In this document: one piece after another, positions 13,565 through 14,199 of the stretch | Layout of the letters: each line of letters starts with the position of its first letter | How positions within the stretch are numbered: the stretch's first letter is position 1 | Assembly: GCA_947588865.1 (NCBI GenBank) | Contig: CANPYQ010000026.1 | Coordinates: 1 to 14,199, forward strand | Origin: an uncultured Bacilli bacterium | GTDB taxonomy: Bacteria > Bacillota_I > Bacilli_A > RF39 > UBA660 | DNA length: 14,199 nucleotides | Direction: 5' to 3' | Made by a program: the position numbers and the translations under genes | The notes under the pieces: generated by a model | The model's input: the letters and a program-made list of their open reading frames with translations, nothing else | The model's database searches: none | Told to the model about the DNA's origin: nothing

Positions 13565-13568
13565 TATT

Positions 13569-13607
13569 ATTGAATATTTATATTCAATATTTACATCTAA
13601 AAAGATG
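13569..13607 (-). terminator. Possible terminator hairpins after the G5-3D gene
   Basis: Two hairpins follow the stop codon. CATCT-TTTT-AGATG (13607-13594) is short. The perfect 9-bp repeat ATTGAATAT/ATATTCAAT (13588-13580 and 13577-13569) can form an 8-bp stem with a 4-nt loop. The sequence beyond is T-rich but has no clean T-run, so termination may be weak. Confidence 0.4.
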
Positions 13608-13610
13608 GAA

Positions 13611-14199
13611 TTACCAACCCCATCTTTGAACACTAAATTTTGTATTTAAACTAGTAGCATTACTTTTTCCTGCTTCACTTTGTGTTGAAAAAGCCAAGTC
13701 CATCCACACCTCTCCGTTTTGCCAAGCATTTCTCATACTAGATCCACTGTCTAATACTATAGCATAAAAATCATCCATTCTTCCGTTATCTATTCTAATA
13801 ACTGTGCCACATGGGAAAGCCGTATTATCAGCTGCAATTATTCTCAAATTACCATATGTTATATCATTATAATAAATACCATCGTTTATTAAACTATGAT
13901 TAAGTCCTTCTCTCGTTCTACAAGAAACATTACCAACCGAACTACAACCAGGGCAATCAGGCCCATATCCTGTTAATTTTCCAGTATATTCTCCTTCCTT
14001 ACCAGTACCTACCTCTATTACCTCGTTAATAGCGTCACTAATATGTATATAATTTAATCCATCATATGTGTATGATATACCATTAACCCCAGCTTTACGC
14101 ACAACTGGTTCAGCAGATTTCGCCATAGTATCATTATATACATATTCTGTTTCGTAAGGTTGTACTTCATTTATTATTGTTGCTGTTTTATTATCATTT
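13611..14199 (-). CDS. G5 and 3D domain cell-wall protein, YabE-like (5' end outside window)
   Basis: The frame is open to the right edge, so the gene starts outside the window. The visible 195 codons begin with part of a G5 domain (YETEYVYND, later VVRKAGVNGISYTYD). A linker and a 3D domain follow with its three aspartates: D in IIAADN, D in VLDSGSS and D in WMDLAF. The 3D domain is a double-psi beta-barrel related to MltA-type lytic transglycosylases, as in YabE and Rpf/Sps wall hydrolases. The protein is expected to be secreted and to cleave or bind peptidoglycan. A Met at 14126 could be misread as the start but lies within the G5 domain and has no SD. A small Cys cluster (DCPGC, then SC, then FPC) is unusual for a secreted protein and may form disulphides. 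The order before ksgA matches yabE in Bacillus. Confidence 0.88.
   Translation of the reverse strand, partial: NDNKTATIINEVQPYETEYVYNDTMAKSAEPVVRKAGVNGISYTYDGLNYIHISDAINEVIEVGTGKEGEYTGKLTGYGPDCPGCSSVGNVSCRTREGLNHSLINDGIYYNDITYGNLRIIAADNTAFPCGTVIRIDNGRMDDFYAIVLDSGSSMRNAWQNGEVWMDLAFSTQSEAGKSNATSLNTKFSVQRWGW

Noticed and set aside
14054..14126. ATG at 14126 as the true start of the 3D protein
   Set aside because: The frame stays open to the window edge, the residues before it continue a G5 domain, and no SD precedes it.

Overview
The window is strongly AT-rich and comes from a spore-forming, low-GC Firmicute, probably an uncultured Bacilli/Erysipelotrichia- or RF39-like lineage. The evidence is a clear spoIIR gene, Firmicutes-type neighbourhoods (rplI-dnaB, walJ-rlmH, yvcK-whiA, spoIIR-mntP) and Shine-Dalgarno sequences of the GGAGGTGAT type. 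TGA acts as a stop codon and tryptophan is read from TGG, which argues against the classic Mollicute code. The lineage assignment is inference. No mobile element, CRISPR array, rRNA or tRNA is visible. All fifteen genes lie on the minus strand, so transcription runs from high to low coordinates.

In transcription order the right end holds the 3' part of a G5-3D cell-wall protein (YabE-like, cut by the window edge) and ksgA. A 313-bp gap follows with a near-consensus promoter whose core is overlaid by nested palindromes. It leads by a leader of about 235 nt into yvcK, whiA and a stand-alone GdpP-like DHH/DHHA1 phosphodiesterase. A hairpin with a T-tract and a new -10 box separate this block from a tight housekeeping operon: rplI, dnaB, a membrane-anchored LysM-G5-M23 peptidase, walJ and rlmH. 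The last three are joined by 4-bp ATGA overlaps. spoIIR and mntP come next and end at a hairpin terminator. murA has its own extended -10 promoter and a terminator. Then come a small membrane-anchored SGNH-fold protein with substituted catalytic residues, a Bax-inhibitor-1-like membrane protein with a terminator, rpmE (ribosomal protein L31) with its own promoter, leader hairpin and terminator, and the 5' end of a YetF/DUF421 membrane protein cut by the left edge.

Most genes serve core functions: peptidoglycan synthesis and remodelling (murA, M23 peptidase, 3D protein, yvcK), ribosome parts and rRNA modification (rplI, rpmE, ksgA, rlmH), replication (dnaB) and sporulation signalling (spoIIR). 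I found no wholly new multi-gene system. The points most worth a second look are the operator-like promoter and long leader before yvcK, the GdpP-like protein lacking its sensory half, the SGNH protein without its Ser and His, the rpmE leader, and a 10-nt complementarity between the murA leader and its terminator.
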